A stretch of 64,000 bases of DNA, from positions 1 to 64,000 of the forward strand of contig JAQUOU010000008.1 in assembly GCA_028716975.1 (NCBI GenBank), given 5' to 3'. Shown one piece after another: positions 56,580 to 64,000 of the stretch (position 1 is its first letter; each line of letters begins with the position of its first letter). The notes below the pieces were generated by a model. The model was not told the DNA's origin. It saw only the letters and a program-made list of their open reading frames with translations, and ran no database searches. Position numbers and translations under genes: made by a program. This stretch comes from Methylobacter sp. Its GTDB lineage: Bacteria > Pseudomonadota > Gammaproteobacteria > Methylococcales > Methylomonadaceae.

Positions 56580-59147
56580 GTGCGCAATTTAACTAAAACT
56601 TTAGCGGTTGTATCATTACTGGCCCCGGCTAGTGCTCATCCGTTAGGAATTGGTGAAATTAAATTGCATTCAGCCCTTAATCAAAATCTGAATGCCGAGA
56701 TTTCATTGGTCTTATCGGCAGGGGAGAATATAGCTGACATAAAAGTAAATTTGGCGTCGCCTGATAAATTTGAAGAAGCGGGAGTGCCTTGGGCTTCATT
56801 TCTATCAAAAATCAGATTTGAAATTGATGGCAATAGCAAGGTTATCAGGCTCAGCTCCAGGGAAACGTTAAAAGAACCTTTTCTGGATTTCCTGCTCGAA
56901 GTGAGCTGGCCAAAAGGTAGTTTATATCGTGAATTTACTGTCTTGGCCGATCCGCCCGCCGTTTATAAGCAAGCAACTATTCCTGTTTTGAGCCGCCCGG
57001 AAAGCTACCGGACCGAACCGGAAGAAATTGCGCCTCAACCGGAACCAGGAACGCAGGTAAGCGCTCAGCCTGCTGCGGGCGCAGCAGCAATGGATATATA
57101 CGGTCCTACTCGGAAAAATGATACGCTTTGGAAAGTAGCCGAACAGGCTCGTGGTCAGGATGACGTTTCTGTTGAACAAATGATGATTGCGATTTATGAA
57201 GAAAATCCTCGTGCGTTCTTTAAGGATAATGTAAATGCATTGATGGCCGACAAAATATTGAAGATTCCGGAAAGAGAGGAAATTCTAAAATTATCACGGA
57301 AACAGGCATTAGCTGAATTCAATCGGCAAACAAAAGCCTGGACAAATCGTTTGGCTCCGGCATCCGTGGAAACAGCAACCATTAAAGAGGATTCTGTTGA
57401 TAATAAGCTAACCTTAGCTGCTCCGGCGGAGTCAACAGTCGCTAAAAATGCCGTTGTAGCACCTGGAAGTGAGCAGGCGGCCGATGGGAAAAAAGCAGCG
57501 GATGCATCTTCCGGGATAAATTCTCAGACGGAAGAGAGCGCAAATACCGGAACTCCGGTAAACGATGCATTGCAAAGCAAAGTAGCTGAGCTGGAAAAGC
57601 AGTTGGTTGTGATGCAAAAAATACTCGCTTTAAAAGACCAGCAGCTTGCAGCTTTGCAGAACCAATCGCAAGCCAAGCCTGGCGTTCAGGAGCAGCCTCC
57701 TGTCCAAGTACAGCCGGTTACAGCACCGCCTGGTGTCGAAGAAAAAACTATTCAGGCAAAACCCGAAGCTAAGGTAGTCAGTCCAATCATTCAACCGAAG
57801 CCCGCCCCTGCGCCTGTTGTTCAGCCGCCGGTTCAACCTGAACCCGAAACGGATTTCTATTATCTTGGGGTAGGAGGCATAGGTGCCGCGTTATTGTCTT
57901 TGCTGGGTTTTCTTTGGTGGCGGAAACGTAAGGTTGACGAGAAAACCGATACCGAGAGTATGTTTGCTTCCAGCATTATGAGAACACCCGAAGCCAAGGA
58001 AGACTTTCCCATGCCGGCTAATAAAGATAGTTCGGCTTATAATTTGGATGCAATCGACGGAAGCTCTTTCTTAAATGAGTTTATATCCAGCGATTTTGAT
58101 ACATTTGATACGGATCATACTGAAATCGATCCCATTTCCGAGGCCGATGTGTATCTTGCTTATGGCCGCTATCAACAAGCTGAGGAATTAATACGGCATG
58201 CCATTAAAGAGCATCCGGATAATAATGAGTGCAAGTTGAAGTTGCTGGAAATTTTTTATTCCAACGAAAATAAAAAAGCCTTTGAAATTTATGCTCATGA
58301 ATTAGTGGAGGCCGGTAAAAAAGATGACGCTGAGTTTTGGGGAAAAGTTACTGATATGGGCAGCGAAATTTGCCCGGATTCTTCTTTGTTTTCGTCCGGA
58401 GAAAAGAAGTCAATTACCAGCAACCCTGTCCTTGAAAAAATATATGCTGATTTAACGGCAACAAATTTAATCAAGGAAGAGGATAATCCTAAAGAAGATG
58501 ATTTTGATGAGATTTCTTTTGAAGACTCATTAAGCGATGATTTTCAAAAAGAAACAGCCGCGGCAAAAGATAGTCTGTTGGATTTTGATTCAACCCTCTT
58601 TGCAGTTGATGATGAGCCGGTCTTTGATGAACAAAAGAATAACCAAAGCATTGATTTTGATTTAAGTTCATTCGCAACGAATACCGAAAAGCCTGTCAAG
58701 GCAGAGGATACGGTTGAGATAAATAATGAATTCGCTTCATTCGATTTCGACCTTGATTTAAAAAAACCTGAAGCAAAAGAAAGCAGCAACATTGATTTAA
58801 ATGCATTGGAAGGCTTCGATGTAAGTGATGAAGAAATTGATTTTTCTTCCGCTAAACCATCCGATTTGAAAGATTCTCTGGATTTGGGCTCCTTTGACGG
58901 CGATTTTGATTTTAATTTTGAACTGGATATGCCATTGGCAGGATCAGATGCTCAAAGCGCTAATCAAAAGTCCGGGCTTGGCGTTTCCGATTTGACCGAT
59001 ATGGACGAAATGGAAACCAAACTGGACTTGGCAAGAGCTTACATTGATATGGGCGATGCCGATGCCGCCAAAGACATTGCCGAGGAAGTGCTCAAAAAAG
59101 GCTCTACCGAGCAAAAGAAAGTCGCTCAAACCTTACTGCAAATGTGA
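56580..59147 (+). CDS. fimV: FimV-type peptidoglycan-binding polarity protein, 855 aa
   Basis: FimV organises the cell pole, type IV pili and twitching. It has a signal peptide (V-V-S-L-L-A-P-A-S-A) and the conserved N-terminal FimV domain (L-G-I-G-E-I-K-L-H-S-A-L-N-Q-N-L-N-A-E-I). A LysM-like region follows near 180-240 (G-P-T-R-K-N-D-T-L-W-K-V-A). Then come a coiled coil, a Pro/Gln-rich linker, one membrane helix (Y-L-G-V-G-G-I-G-A-A-L-L-S-L-L-G-F-L-W-W) near 430 and an acidic Asp/Phe-rich cytoplasmic part. The C-terminal FimV cap is M-E-T-K-L-D-L-A-R-A-Y-I-D-M-G-D. The GTG at 56580 is preferred because AAGGAG lies 6 bases before it and it starts the signal peptide; an in-frame TTG at 56541 is less suitable. 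Confidence 0.95.
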   Translation: MRNLTKTLAVVSLLAPASAHPLGIGEIKLHSALNQNLNAEISLVLSAGENIADIKVNLASPDKFEEAGVPWASFLSKIRFEIDGNSKVIRLSSRETLKEPFLDFLLEVSWPKGSLYREFTVLADPPAVYKQATIPVLSRPESYRTEPEEIAPQPEPGTQVSAQPAAGAAAMDIYGPTRKNDTLWKVAEQARGQDDVSVEQMMIAIYEENPRAFFKDNVNALMADKILKIPEREEILKLSRKQALAEFNRQTKAWTNRLAPASVETATIKEDSVDNKLTLAAPAESTVAKNAVVAPGSEQAADGKKAADASSGINSQTEESANTGTPVNDALQSKVAELEKQLVVMQKILALKDQQLAALQNQSQAKPGVQEQPPVQVQPVTAPPGVEEKTIQAKPEAKVVSPIIQPKPAPAPVVQPPVQPEPETDFYYLGVGGIGAALLSLLGFLWWRKRKVDEKTDTESMFASSIMRTPEAKEDFPMPANKDSSAYNLDAIDGSSFLNEFISSDFDTFDTDHTEIDPISEADVYLAYGRYQQAEELIRHAIKEHPDNNECKLKLLEIFYSNENKKAFEIYAHELVEAGKKDDAEFWGKVTDMGSEICPDSSLFSSGEKKSITSNPVLEKIYADLTATNLIKEEDNPKEDDFDEISFEDSLSDDFQKETAAAKDSLLDFDSTLFAVDDEPVFDEQKNNQSIDFDLSSFATNTEKPVKAEDTVEINNEFASFDFDLDLKKPEAKESSNIDLNALEGFDVSDEEIDFSSAKPSDLKDSLDLGSFDGDFDFNFELDMPLAGSDAQSANQKSGLGVSDLTDMDEMETKLDLARAYIDMGDADAAKDIAEEVLKKGSTEQKKVAQTLLQM

Positions 59148-59179
59148 AATAAAACGTAACAGAACCGCTAAAAAAGTTT

Positions 59180-59566
59180 TTATTTTATAGATTCACCCTG
59201 ATTCAAAATCTCCAATATGATTTTTTGATGGCGTGTAAGATTTAAAATACCTTGCTGTAATAACAAAAAATTCTGATCAGTCGCTTTATAATTCCTGTTT
59301 ATCAAACAGCTTTCCAACGCATAGGCGTGATTTTGAATATCCATCAAACCGCAAAAACTCGCTGATCCATGCAGTTTATGAGTGGTTTCCTCGGCAAGCG
59401 CATAATGCCCGTTTTCCAGTGCTTTTTTGATAATGGTAATTTGCAAGGGAAATTCTTCGAAAAGCTTCTTGAAAATAATTAAAGTCAGGAGCCTGTTGTT
59501 TTTGGTTTTATTCAGGATCATTTGAATGTAATCCAATGATCCTGTGGTTTTATTTTTTATTATCAC
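59180..59566 (-). CDS. HPt phosphotransfer domain protein, 128 aa
   Basis: A four-helix histidine phosphotransfer protein. The motif T-T-H-K-L-H-G-S-A-S-F-C-G-L at 61-74 fits the HPt consensus A-H-x-L-K-G-S-S-x-x-x-G, with His63 as the likely phosphorylated residue. The start is set at the GTG at 59566, where AGAGG lies 8 bases upstream; an ATG at 59521 would remove 15 residues. On the same strand directly before it lies a decayed receiver domain, so the pair may be the relic of a receiver-HPt two-component unit such as the tail of a BarA/TorS-like hybrid kinase. No kinase gene is in the window. Confidence 0.8.
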   Translation of the reverse strand: MIIKNKTTGSLDYIQMILNKTKNNRLLTLIIFKKLFEEFPLQITIIKKALENGHYALAEETTHKLHGSASFCGLMDIQNHAYALESCLINRNYKATDQNFLLLQQGILNLTRHQKIILEILNQGESIK

Positions 59567-59578
59567 AGGTCGAACCTC

Positions 59579-59922
59579 TTATTGAGCTGCCGATAGGGGA
59601 CCGGCTATATACTCATCAACACCGGCCATAACCTGATGAATATTATCTGTCTTATTAGCGATTGCAATAACCGGTGTTTTATCGTTTATATATTCCAATC
59701 CTCTTATTAAAGAAAGAGTCAAGTTCAACGCCATTTACCTCACCGTCCAATCCAAGCCAATTGAATGGTTTTGATTAAAATAGAAGATTCAGTTTGTTCC
59801 TTCATTAAAATCATGTAATGCCAACTGTCTTCCAATTGAAGTCCCAGTAATGAACTATTAGTTTCATTGTAGGTAGCAATTAATATAACAAATTGTTTCT
59901 GCTGTTTTAATTTAAATGGCAT
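59579..59922 (-). pseudogene. Decayed response-regulator receiver domain
   Basis: Three pieces in different frames line up with a receiver. Near 59922-59850 the minus strand reads F-V-I-L-I-A-T-Y-N-E-T-N-S-S-L-L-G-L-Q-L-E, like the V-L-I-V-D-D-N-E-x-N start. Then, in another frame near 59765-59720, it reads L-G-L-D-G-E-V-N-G-V-E-L, like the D-x-x-M-P-x-M-N-G-x-E-L block. Finally, at 59734-59579, it reads T-P-V-I-A-I-A-N-K-T ... G-V-D-E-Y-I-A-G-P-L, like the P-I-I-A-L-T-A ... G-x-D-x-Y-x-x-K-P end. The acidic pocket, the acceptor Asp and the Lys are replaced or out of frame, so it cannot work as a receiver. Confidence 0.7.
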
Positions 59923-60301
59923 TATATTTTGCAGCCGGTAATGATTTTACCGGCAAATAAAATGGTTGAAATAAAATGGTTGAAATAAACTGCATTGAAG
60001 TGCCCATATAAACCTTAAATATTTATTGCATGGCTTTAACTTCCATTTGCCCAGTATCAAAGCCTGAGCTTGCTCATGGTTACACTTAAATTTTTTATGG
60101 CGTATAAATTGCTTAAATACTCGTTCAGATAAGATACGTTGGCTACTAACCTTGTCATTGAGTGTTATTCACACAAGGCTCATCAGTTCCTGGTTTTTAT
60201 TTTAATATGATTGCCGAGAGTAAGGATTTAAATCTACATTTATGAAAAAGATTAAACAGTTATTGACAATATAAACGATTCCCAATGACTCTTTTTCTTC
60301 A
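59923..60301. other. 379-bp intergenic region before the efflux operon
   Basis: AT-rich DNA between the leftward HPt/receiver relic and the rightward efflux genes. A 14-bp unit (AAATAAAATGGTTG) is present twice in tandem at 59955-59982. No repeat of the dispersed family, RNA gene or clear promoter was recognised. Confidence 0.6.
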
Positions 60302-61711
60302 ATGATCAATTTACATTTCAAAACGGCTTTTAGCCTTTTGCTGTTAACCGGTTGCGCGGCCCAGGATTATAAGTTGGCGCCCTTATCTTTGTATAGGCAG
60401 GAATCCAAATTGCCCGTGATAGAGTCTTTGCCGCCCGATTTATTATCTGGAGAAAAAAACTCTCCCTTACCTGCTTCCGAAACATTAGCAGAGCCAAAAG
60501 AATTTACCTTAAATCAAATAATTCAGACAGCTTTAAAGGCCGATCCGCGTATCAGGGCAGCTTTGGAAAATATCACCCAGGCTGAAGCCGACCTGCTCAC
60601 GGCCGGGCTGATTCCTAATCCGCAAGCCAATACCGATGTACAGTTGCTGCCTTTGAACCGGCCGTTTACAGTAAATCGGCAAGGGGGCCCGCCGCAATTT
60701 GATTTTGATGTTACGATGCCGATTGATTGGTTCCTGTTTGGCAAACGAGCCGCAGCGATCACATCCCGGCAATACGGTATAGATGTGGCGTCCGCGGATT
60801 TTTCCAATACCGTCCGGCTTCGGATAGCGGGGGCAATCTCTACGTTTTACGATGTTCTTGAAGCACAGGCAATGTTAATGCTTGCACAGGAGAACCAAAA
60901 TAATCTGAACAAAATGGAGCAGAGTATTCTTAAGCGGGTGGCTCTGGGGGGAGTGGGCACCATTGAAACCGATCGAATCCGGCTTTCCATTTTCAGTAGC
61001 CGCCGGGAAGTTCATACCCAGGAACTCAATTTATCCGCAGCGCTTAACCGGCTGCGGTCATTGTTGGGGATTGCAGATAATGTTCCCATCGAGGTTCAAG
61101 GTACTTTGGACGTTAATAATCCGGCAAAACCCATAGCGATAGAAACAGCTTTTAATCTGGCAGAGGAAAACCGGCCTGACTTGATTTCCCTGCATCGGCA
61201 ATTAGATAAGGCAAATGCCGATATAAAGCTTGAAGAAAGAAAAGCCTATCCTCAAGTTACGCCCGGTGTTCTTTATGCCAGGCAATTTCAGCAGCAAGCC
61301 ATTGGCTTCCCTGATGCAAACTCATGGGGGGTTGGCGTTAATATCAGCGTTCCCATTTTCGACCGTAACCAGGGAAATATTGCCAAGGCAAAATCCGTGC
61401 ATGTTCAATCTCAACTGAATATCCAGGCTCAGCTTGTGGATCTACGCGCGGAAATCGATCAGGCCGTTAAGGCATTTACCTCTTCCTATCAATTTTTAAC
61501 AATAGATGATCCCGGGCAACTGGATGCAGCGAAAAATGTTAGGGACAAAATTAATCAGGCTTACGAGCTTGGCGGTAAAACCCTTTTAGAAGTGCTGGAT
61601 GCCCAACGGGCTTACCTGGAGACCTACCGGGTGCATATTAGTGGTCGATCCAGCTACTGGCATTCCTTGCATCAACTTAACGCGGCTATCGGCAAAGAAG
61701 TAGTTCGATGA
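60302..61711 (+). CDS. Outer-membrane efflux lipoprotein of the CzcC/TolC family, 469 aa
   Basis: This is the outer-membrane channel of a tripartite RND pump. The N-terminus (F-S-L-L-L-L-T-G-C-A-A-Q-D) is a lipoprotein signal with the lipobox L-T-G-C, so the mature protein is lipid-anchored. Two OEP repeats are visible, each with the A-x-x-x-x-P-x-L/I pattern: I-Q-T-A-L-K-A-D-P-R-I-R-A-A-L-E-N-I near 74-91 and A-F-N-L-A-E-E-N-R-P-D-L-I-S-L-H-R-Q near 281-298. V-G-V-N-I-S-V-P-I-F-D-R-N-Q-G-N is the signature of CzcC-type channels. It is the first gene of the efflux unit; the adaptor gene follows beyond a repeat cluster. Confidence 0.92.
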   Translation: MINLHFKTAFSLLLLTGCAAQDYKLAPLSLYRQESKLPVIESLPPDLLSGEKNSPLPASETLAEPKEFTLNQIIQTALKADPRIRAALENITQAEADLLTAGLIPNPQANTDVQLLPLNRPFTVNRQGGPPQFDFDVTMPIDWFLFGKRAAAITSRQYGIDVASADFSNTVRLRIAGAISTFYDVLEAQAMLMLAQENQNNLNKMEQSILKRVALGGVGTIETDRIRLSIFSSRREVHTQELNLSAALNRLRSLLGIADNVPIEVQGTLDVNNPAKPIAIETAFNLAEENRPDLISLHRQLDKANADIKLEERKAYPQVTPGVLYARQFQQQAIGFPDANSWGVGVNISVPIFDRNQGNIAKAKSVHVQSQLNIQAQLVDLRAEIDQAVKAFTSSYQFLTIDDPGQLDAAKNVRDKINQAYELGGKTLLEVLDAQRAYLETYRVHISGRSSYWHSLHQLNAAIGKEVVR

Positions 61712-61736
61712 TTTATCTGTTTTCCATTAAGGAGTT

Positions 61737-61972
61737 TCTGCACAGTCCTTCGACAAGCTTCCTTCCACAGGCTCAGGACGAACGGTATACTGTTGATTCC
61801 GTTCGTGGTGAGTCTTTCGGCTATGCAGGAGAGCCTTGTTGATTCCGTTCGTGGTGAATCTGTTGATACCGTTCGTGGTGAGCCTTTCGTCTACGCTCAG
61901 GAGAGCCTTGTCGAACGCTCTCCTGAGCGTAGACGAAGGACATGAGCGGAATCAACAGGCTCAGAGATTCAC
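61737..61972. repeat. Repeat cluster, site 9, with a 21-bp perfect hairpin, inside the efflux operon
   Basis: Three copies of CCGTTCGTGGTGA occur with inverted family units. The arms at 61886-61906 and 61917-61937 are perfect complements over 21 bases around a 10-base loop, and so would make a very stable RNA hairpin in the mRNA. It ends shortly before the adaptor start. TCTGCACAGTCCTTC at its left edge is shared with the site 1 cluster. Confidence 0.93.
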
Positions 61973-61997
61973 TAAGGCCATTTACCCGGAATGTTCC

Positions 61998-63128
61998 TTG
62001 TGGAGTCGATTACTAATAGTCTTCCTGTCAATTTCTGCTTTTTTGCCGGCCGGGCAGGGGGCAGCAACCAATCAGCAGAAGTCCGATACCAGTCCAGTGG
62101 TGGAACTGGTCGCTCCGAGCATTATTGCCGTCAAATCAGGCAGTCTTCTGGAGCAAAAGCTCAGTATATCAACTGTACAAAAAGAACAAATCAGTACGCC
62201 TTTACTCACGGTGGCGGGAGCCGTTGTCGCCCGCCTTCCCGCAGGTTCAGGGCCCATGGAAGATCGTTGGCAATTTAACAGTATCGATCTTTCAGGCGTC
62301 TATGCAGATTGGCAAAGAGCGCGTGCTGAAAAGGAATTTAATACCAAGCGCTTAATAAAAATTCGAGAATTAACGGCCGCCCAGTTTAATTCGCAAAAAC
62401 TGGTTGTTGACCGGCTCAGGAAACTGGTTGCGACCGGCACGGAAGCGATTCGGGATCTAACAGCCGCTGAGGCCAATTTACTCCAGGTTCAACTGGAAGG
62501 TCAACAAGCGGTATACGAAGCAGAAACCGCGCTGACTGTATCGACGCGCAGCCGCGCCGCCCTGGAGCGAAAGCTGTTGCAGGAAGGAGTGGACCCGCTT
62601 TTATTGGAAAGCTCCTCTTCGGGCATATCATTAATTATGGCTGATGTGCCTGAGTTAAGAATTAGCCTGGTAGCGGTAGGGCAATCCTGCGTAGCTCAAT
62701 TCTACGGACTTCCGGAAAAAAAATTCATAGGTAAAGTAAGGAGTCTGGCACCTACCTTATCCGCTCAACGGCATACGCTGCGGGTGTTTTTTGAGTTAAA
62801 TGATGAGAACGATCAGTTTAAACCGGGGATGTATGCGGAAATCGGCTTGGGCACCGATCCCAGGGCCGCCATACTGGTGCCCGCGGACGGCGTTCTTCAC
62901 AGCGAAAATACAGATTTTGTCTTGATTGGCGCCGGCCCGGGATTGTGGCGCATTACCCAGGTTCAAGTCGGCGAGAATATTAGCGATCGCGTTGAAATCC
63001 TCAAAGGTTTACAAGGAAATGAACGCATTATTGGAAATGGCGCGATACTGCTAAAACCGATGCTTGTCCAGGCCCTTCAAAATGAAGCCGCCATTATAAA
63101 AAATCAATCCCTCGGGCTTAAGCAATGA
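61998..63128 (+). CDS. Periplasmic adaptor (membrane fusion) subunit of an RND efflux pump, 376 aa
   Basis: The adaptor joins the inner-membrane pump to the outer-membrane channel. The chain starts, in the frame used, with a signal-like segment (W-S-R-L-L-I-V-F-L-S-I-S-A-F-L-P-A-G-Q-G-A). Then come a helical hairpin rich in Ala, Leu, Arg and Gln (about 100-190) and the beta-barrel part with L-R-V-F-F-E-L-N-D-E and F-K-P-G-M-Y-A-E-I (about 265-290), a family hallmark. No ATG stands at a suitable place in frame; the TTG at 61998 is chosen because it starts the signal peptide. Frames opening earlier at 61836 run through repeat DNA and would add a non-native N-terminus. The stop overlaps the pump gene by ATGA. 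Confidence 0.88.
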   Translation: MWSRLLIVFLSISAFLPAGQGAATNQQKSDTSPVVELVAPSIIAVKSGSLLEQKLSISTVQKEQISTPLLTVAGAVVARLPAGSGPMEDRWQFNSIDLSGVYADWQRARAEKEFNTKRLIKIRELTAAQFNSQKLVVDRLRKLVATGTEAIRDLTAAEANLLQVQLEGQQAVYEAETALTVSTRSRAALERKLLQEGVDPLLLESSSSGISLIMADVPELRISLVAVGQSCVAQFYGLPEKKFIGKVRSLAPTLSAQRHTLRVFFELNDENDQFKPGMYAEIGLGTDPRAAILVPADGVLHSENTDFVLIGAGPGLWRITQVQVGENISDRVEILKGLQGNERIIGNGAILLKPMLVQALQNEAAIIKNQSLGLKQ

Positions 63129-64000
63129 TACCGCAACTGCTGAACAAAGCGATGCATCATCGCCTGACGGTATTGGGTGGCGCTGCGATTGTTATCATTC
63201 TGGGTATATGGTCATTTTCCCGTATGCAGATTGATGCATATCCGGATATATCTTCCCAAATGGTTCAGGTGATTACGGTCTATCCCGGCCGCGCACCCGA
63301 AGAAGTGGAACGCCAGGTGACAATTCCGGTGGAAATTGTAATGCGCAATGTGCCGCGCGTGGAAAAGATCCGCTCCCGGACAATTTTCGGCTTATCAGTG
63401 GTTCAACTTATTTTCGAGGAAGGCGTTGAAAAATACTGGGCCAGACAGCGCGTACAGGAAAAACTTGCCAGTATTGATCTGCCTGCCGGCGCATCTGCCG
63501 AACTGGGACCGCTGGCAACAGCCTATGGCGAAATATTGCGTTATGAACTGGTATCGGATGGACGCTATGACCTGATAGAGCTTCGATCCATCAATGACTG
63601 GGTAGCCATTCCCCGGCTATTACGGGCCGCGGGTGTTGCCGATGTGCCGAATTTTGGCGGTTATGAAAAGTTATATGCCGTTCTCATGAATCCGTCTCAG
63701 CTGCAACGTTTTGGACTGTCCCTGAACGATGTTGTGAATGCCATACAATCTAATAACGAGAGCGCCGGAGGCAGCGTTCTATCGCGCGGCAGTATGTCAT
63801 TTGTAATTCGTGGGCGTGGCGCTTTGCAGGATGTAGCCGAAATCGGCAATATCTTTATTCAATCCTTCGGGGGCACGCCCATTTATGTGCATGACGTCGC
63901 TGATGTGGAAGTCGCCTCCAAAGTGCCGGCTGGTATCTTGAGCAAAGACCGTAAGAACGAGACCATTGAAGGGATTGTTCTAATGCGCAGGGGAGAAAAT
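63125..64000 (+). CDS. RND efflux pump permease of the CzcA/CusA type, N-terminal 292 residues (runs off the window)
   Basis: The frame starts with ATG at 63125 overlapping the adaptor stop and is open to the edge. An N-terminal membrane helix (L-T-V-L-G-G-A-A-I-V-I-I-L-G-I-W) is followed by the porter domain with I-D-A-Y-P-D-I-S-S-Q-M-V-Q-V, P-G-R-A-P-E-E-V-E-R-Q-V-T-I-P-V-E and V-P-R-V-E-K-I-R-S-R-T-I-F-G-L-S. These are shared with heavy-metal RND pumps rather than with AcrB-type drug pumps, which lack P-x-x-x-P-E-E-V-E. R-F-G-L-S-L-N-D-V-V-N-A-I-Q is also seen. The metal (Cu/Ag or Co/Zn/Cd) cannot be decided because the membrane metal-relay residues lie beyond the window. Confidence 0.93.
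   Translation, partial: MIPQLLNKAMHHRLTVLGGAAIVIILGIWSFSRMQIDAYPDISSQMVQVITVYPGRAPEEVERQVTIPVEIVMRNVPRVEKIRSRTIFGLSVVQLIFEEGVEKYWARQRVQEKLASIDLPAGASAELGPLATAYGEILRYELVSDGRYDLIELRSINDWVAIPRLLRAAGVADVPNFGGYEKLYAVLMNPSQLQRFGLSLNDVVNAIQSNNESAGGSVLSRGSMSFVIRGRGALQDVAEIGNIFIQSFGGTPIYVHDVADVEVASKVPAGILSKDRKNETIEGIVLMRRGEN

Noticed and set aside
61836..61997. Longer N-terminus for the efflux adaptor
   Set aside because: The first 54 codons of that frame are repeat-derived (L-I-P-F-V-V repeated) and precede a normal signal peptide, so they are not part of the native protein.

Overview
The window reads as a chromosomal segment of a free-living, flagellated gammaproteobacterium. Support for this includes the fabA-fabB pair, a complete Na+-translocating NADH:quinone reductase operon (nqrA-F plus nqrM), FimV, ttcA, the surE-pcm overlap, YcgN and the rpsP-rimM-trmD-rplS operon. 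A periplasmic MxaD-like protein beside a YVTN beta-propeller protein, and a GMC oxidoreductase paired with a large dihaem cytochrome, suggest a methylotroph or methanotroph of the Methylococcales type. No methane or methanol oxidation gene lies in the window, so that placement is inference.

Layout. 1-1250: the edge of an IS3-type element, a GIY-YIG protein and dispersed repeats. 1.25-6.6 kb: a late flagellar set (fliC, flaG, fliD, fliS, fliT-like) with two sigma-28 type promoters; its gaps are filled with repeats and a 269-bp palindromic element. 6.6-11.3 kb: a YpjD-like membrane protein, ffh and the S16/RimM/TrmD/L19 operon. 11.3-16.0 kb (minus strand): a possible 24-residue leader peptide, a dihaem cytochrome and a GMC oxidoreductase, ended by a terminator. 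16.7-19.5 kb: ogt-xerD-lpxA and convergent ssb. 20.2-27.7 kb: nqrABCDEF, a DUF2845 protein, nqrM and a CBS protein. 28.0-29.4 kb: sbcB.

29.7-34.0 kb is a compact surface-glycan type island: sulfotransferase, Wzt-like ABC ATPase without a permease, a frameshifted PIG-L/LmbE-like gene, and a glycosyltransferase with a coiled-coil tail. 34.3-36.2 kb: MxaD-like protein, YVTN propeller and a small conserved protein. 36.2-41.8 kb (minus): GCS2-type ligase, M14 deacylase and YcgN as one overlapping unit, then an MsbA-like ABC exporter with a PHP phosphoesterase. 41.8-50.9 kb: slt, fabA-fabB, ttcA, an SAM hydrolase family protein, surE-pcm, Smr protein, a TPR protein and an isoprenylcysteine methyltransferase-like protein. 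51.5-59.2 kb: adk, leuC-leuD-leuB-asd and fimV. 59.2-59.9 kb: an HPt protein preceded by a decayed receiver domain. 60.3-64.0 kb: a heavy-metal type RND efflux operon (OMF, adaptor, start of the pump) interrupted by repeats; the pump runs off the window.

The most distinctive non-coding feature is a dispersed repeat family built on the words TTCGTGGTGAGCC, CTGAGCCTGTCGAA and CTCAGGAGAGCC. It occurs at about nine sites, always between genes. In several places it makes tandem arrays or long perfect hairpins, and at the efflux operon it appears to have altered the 5' end of a gene. No tRNA, rRNA, CRISPR array or prophage was seen.
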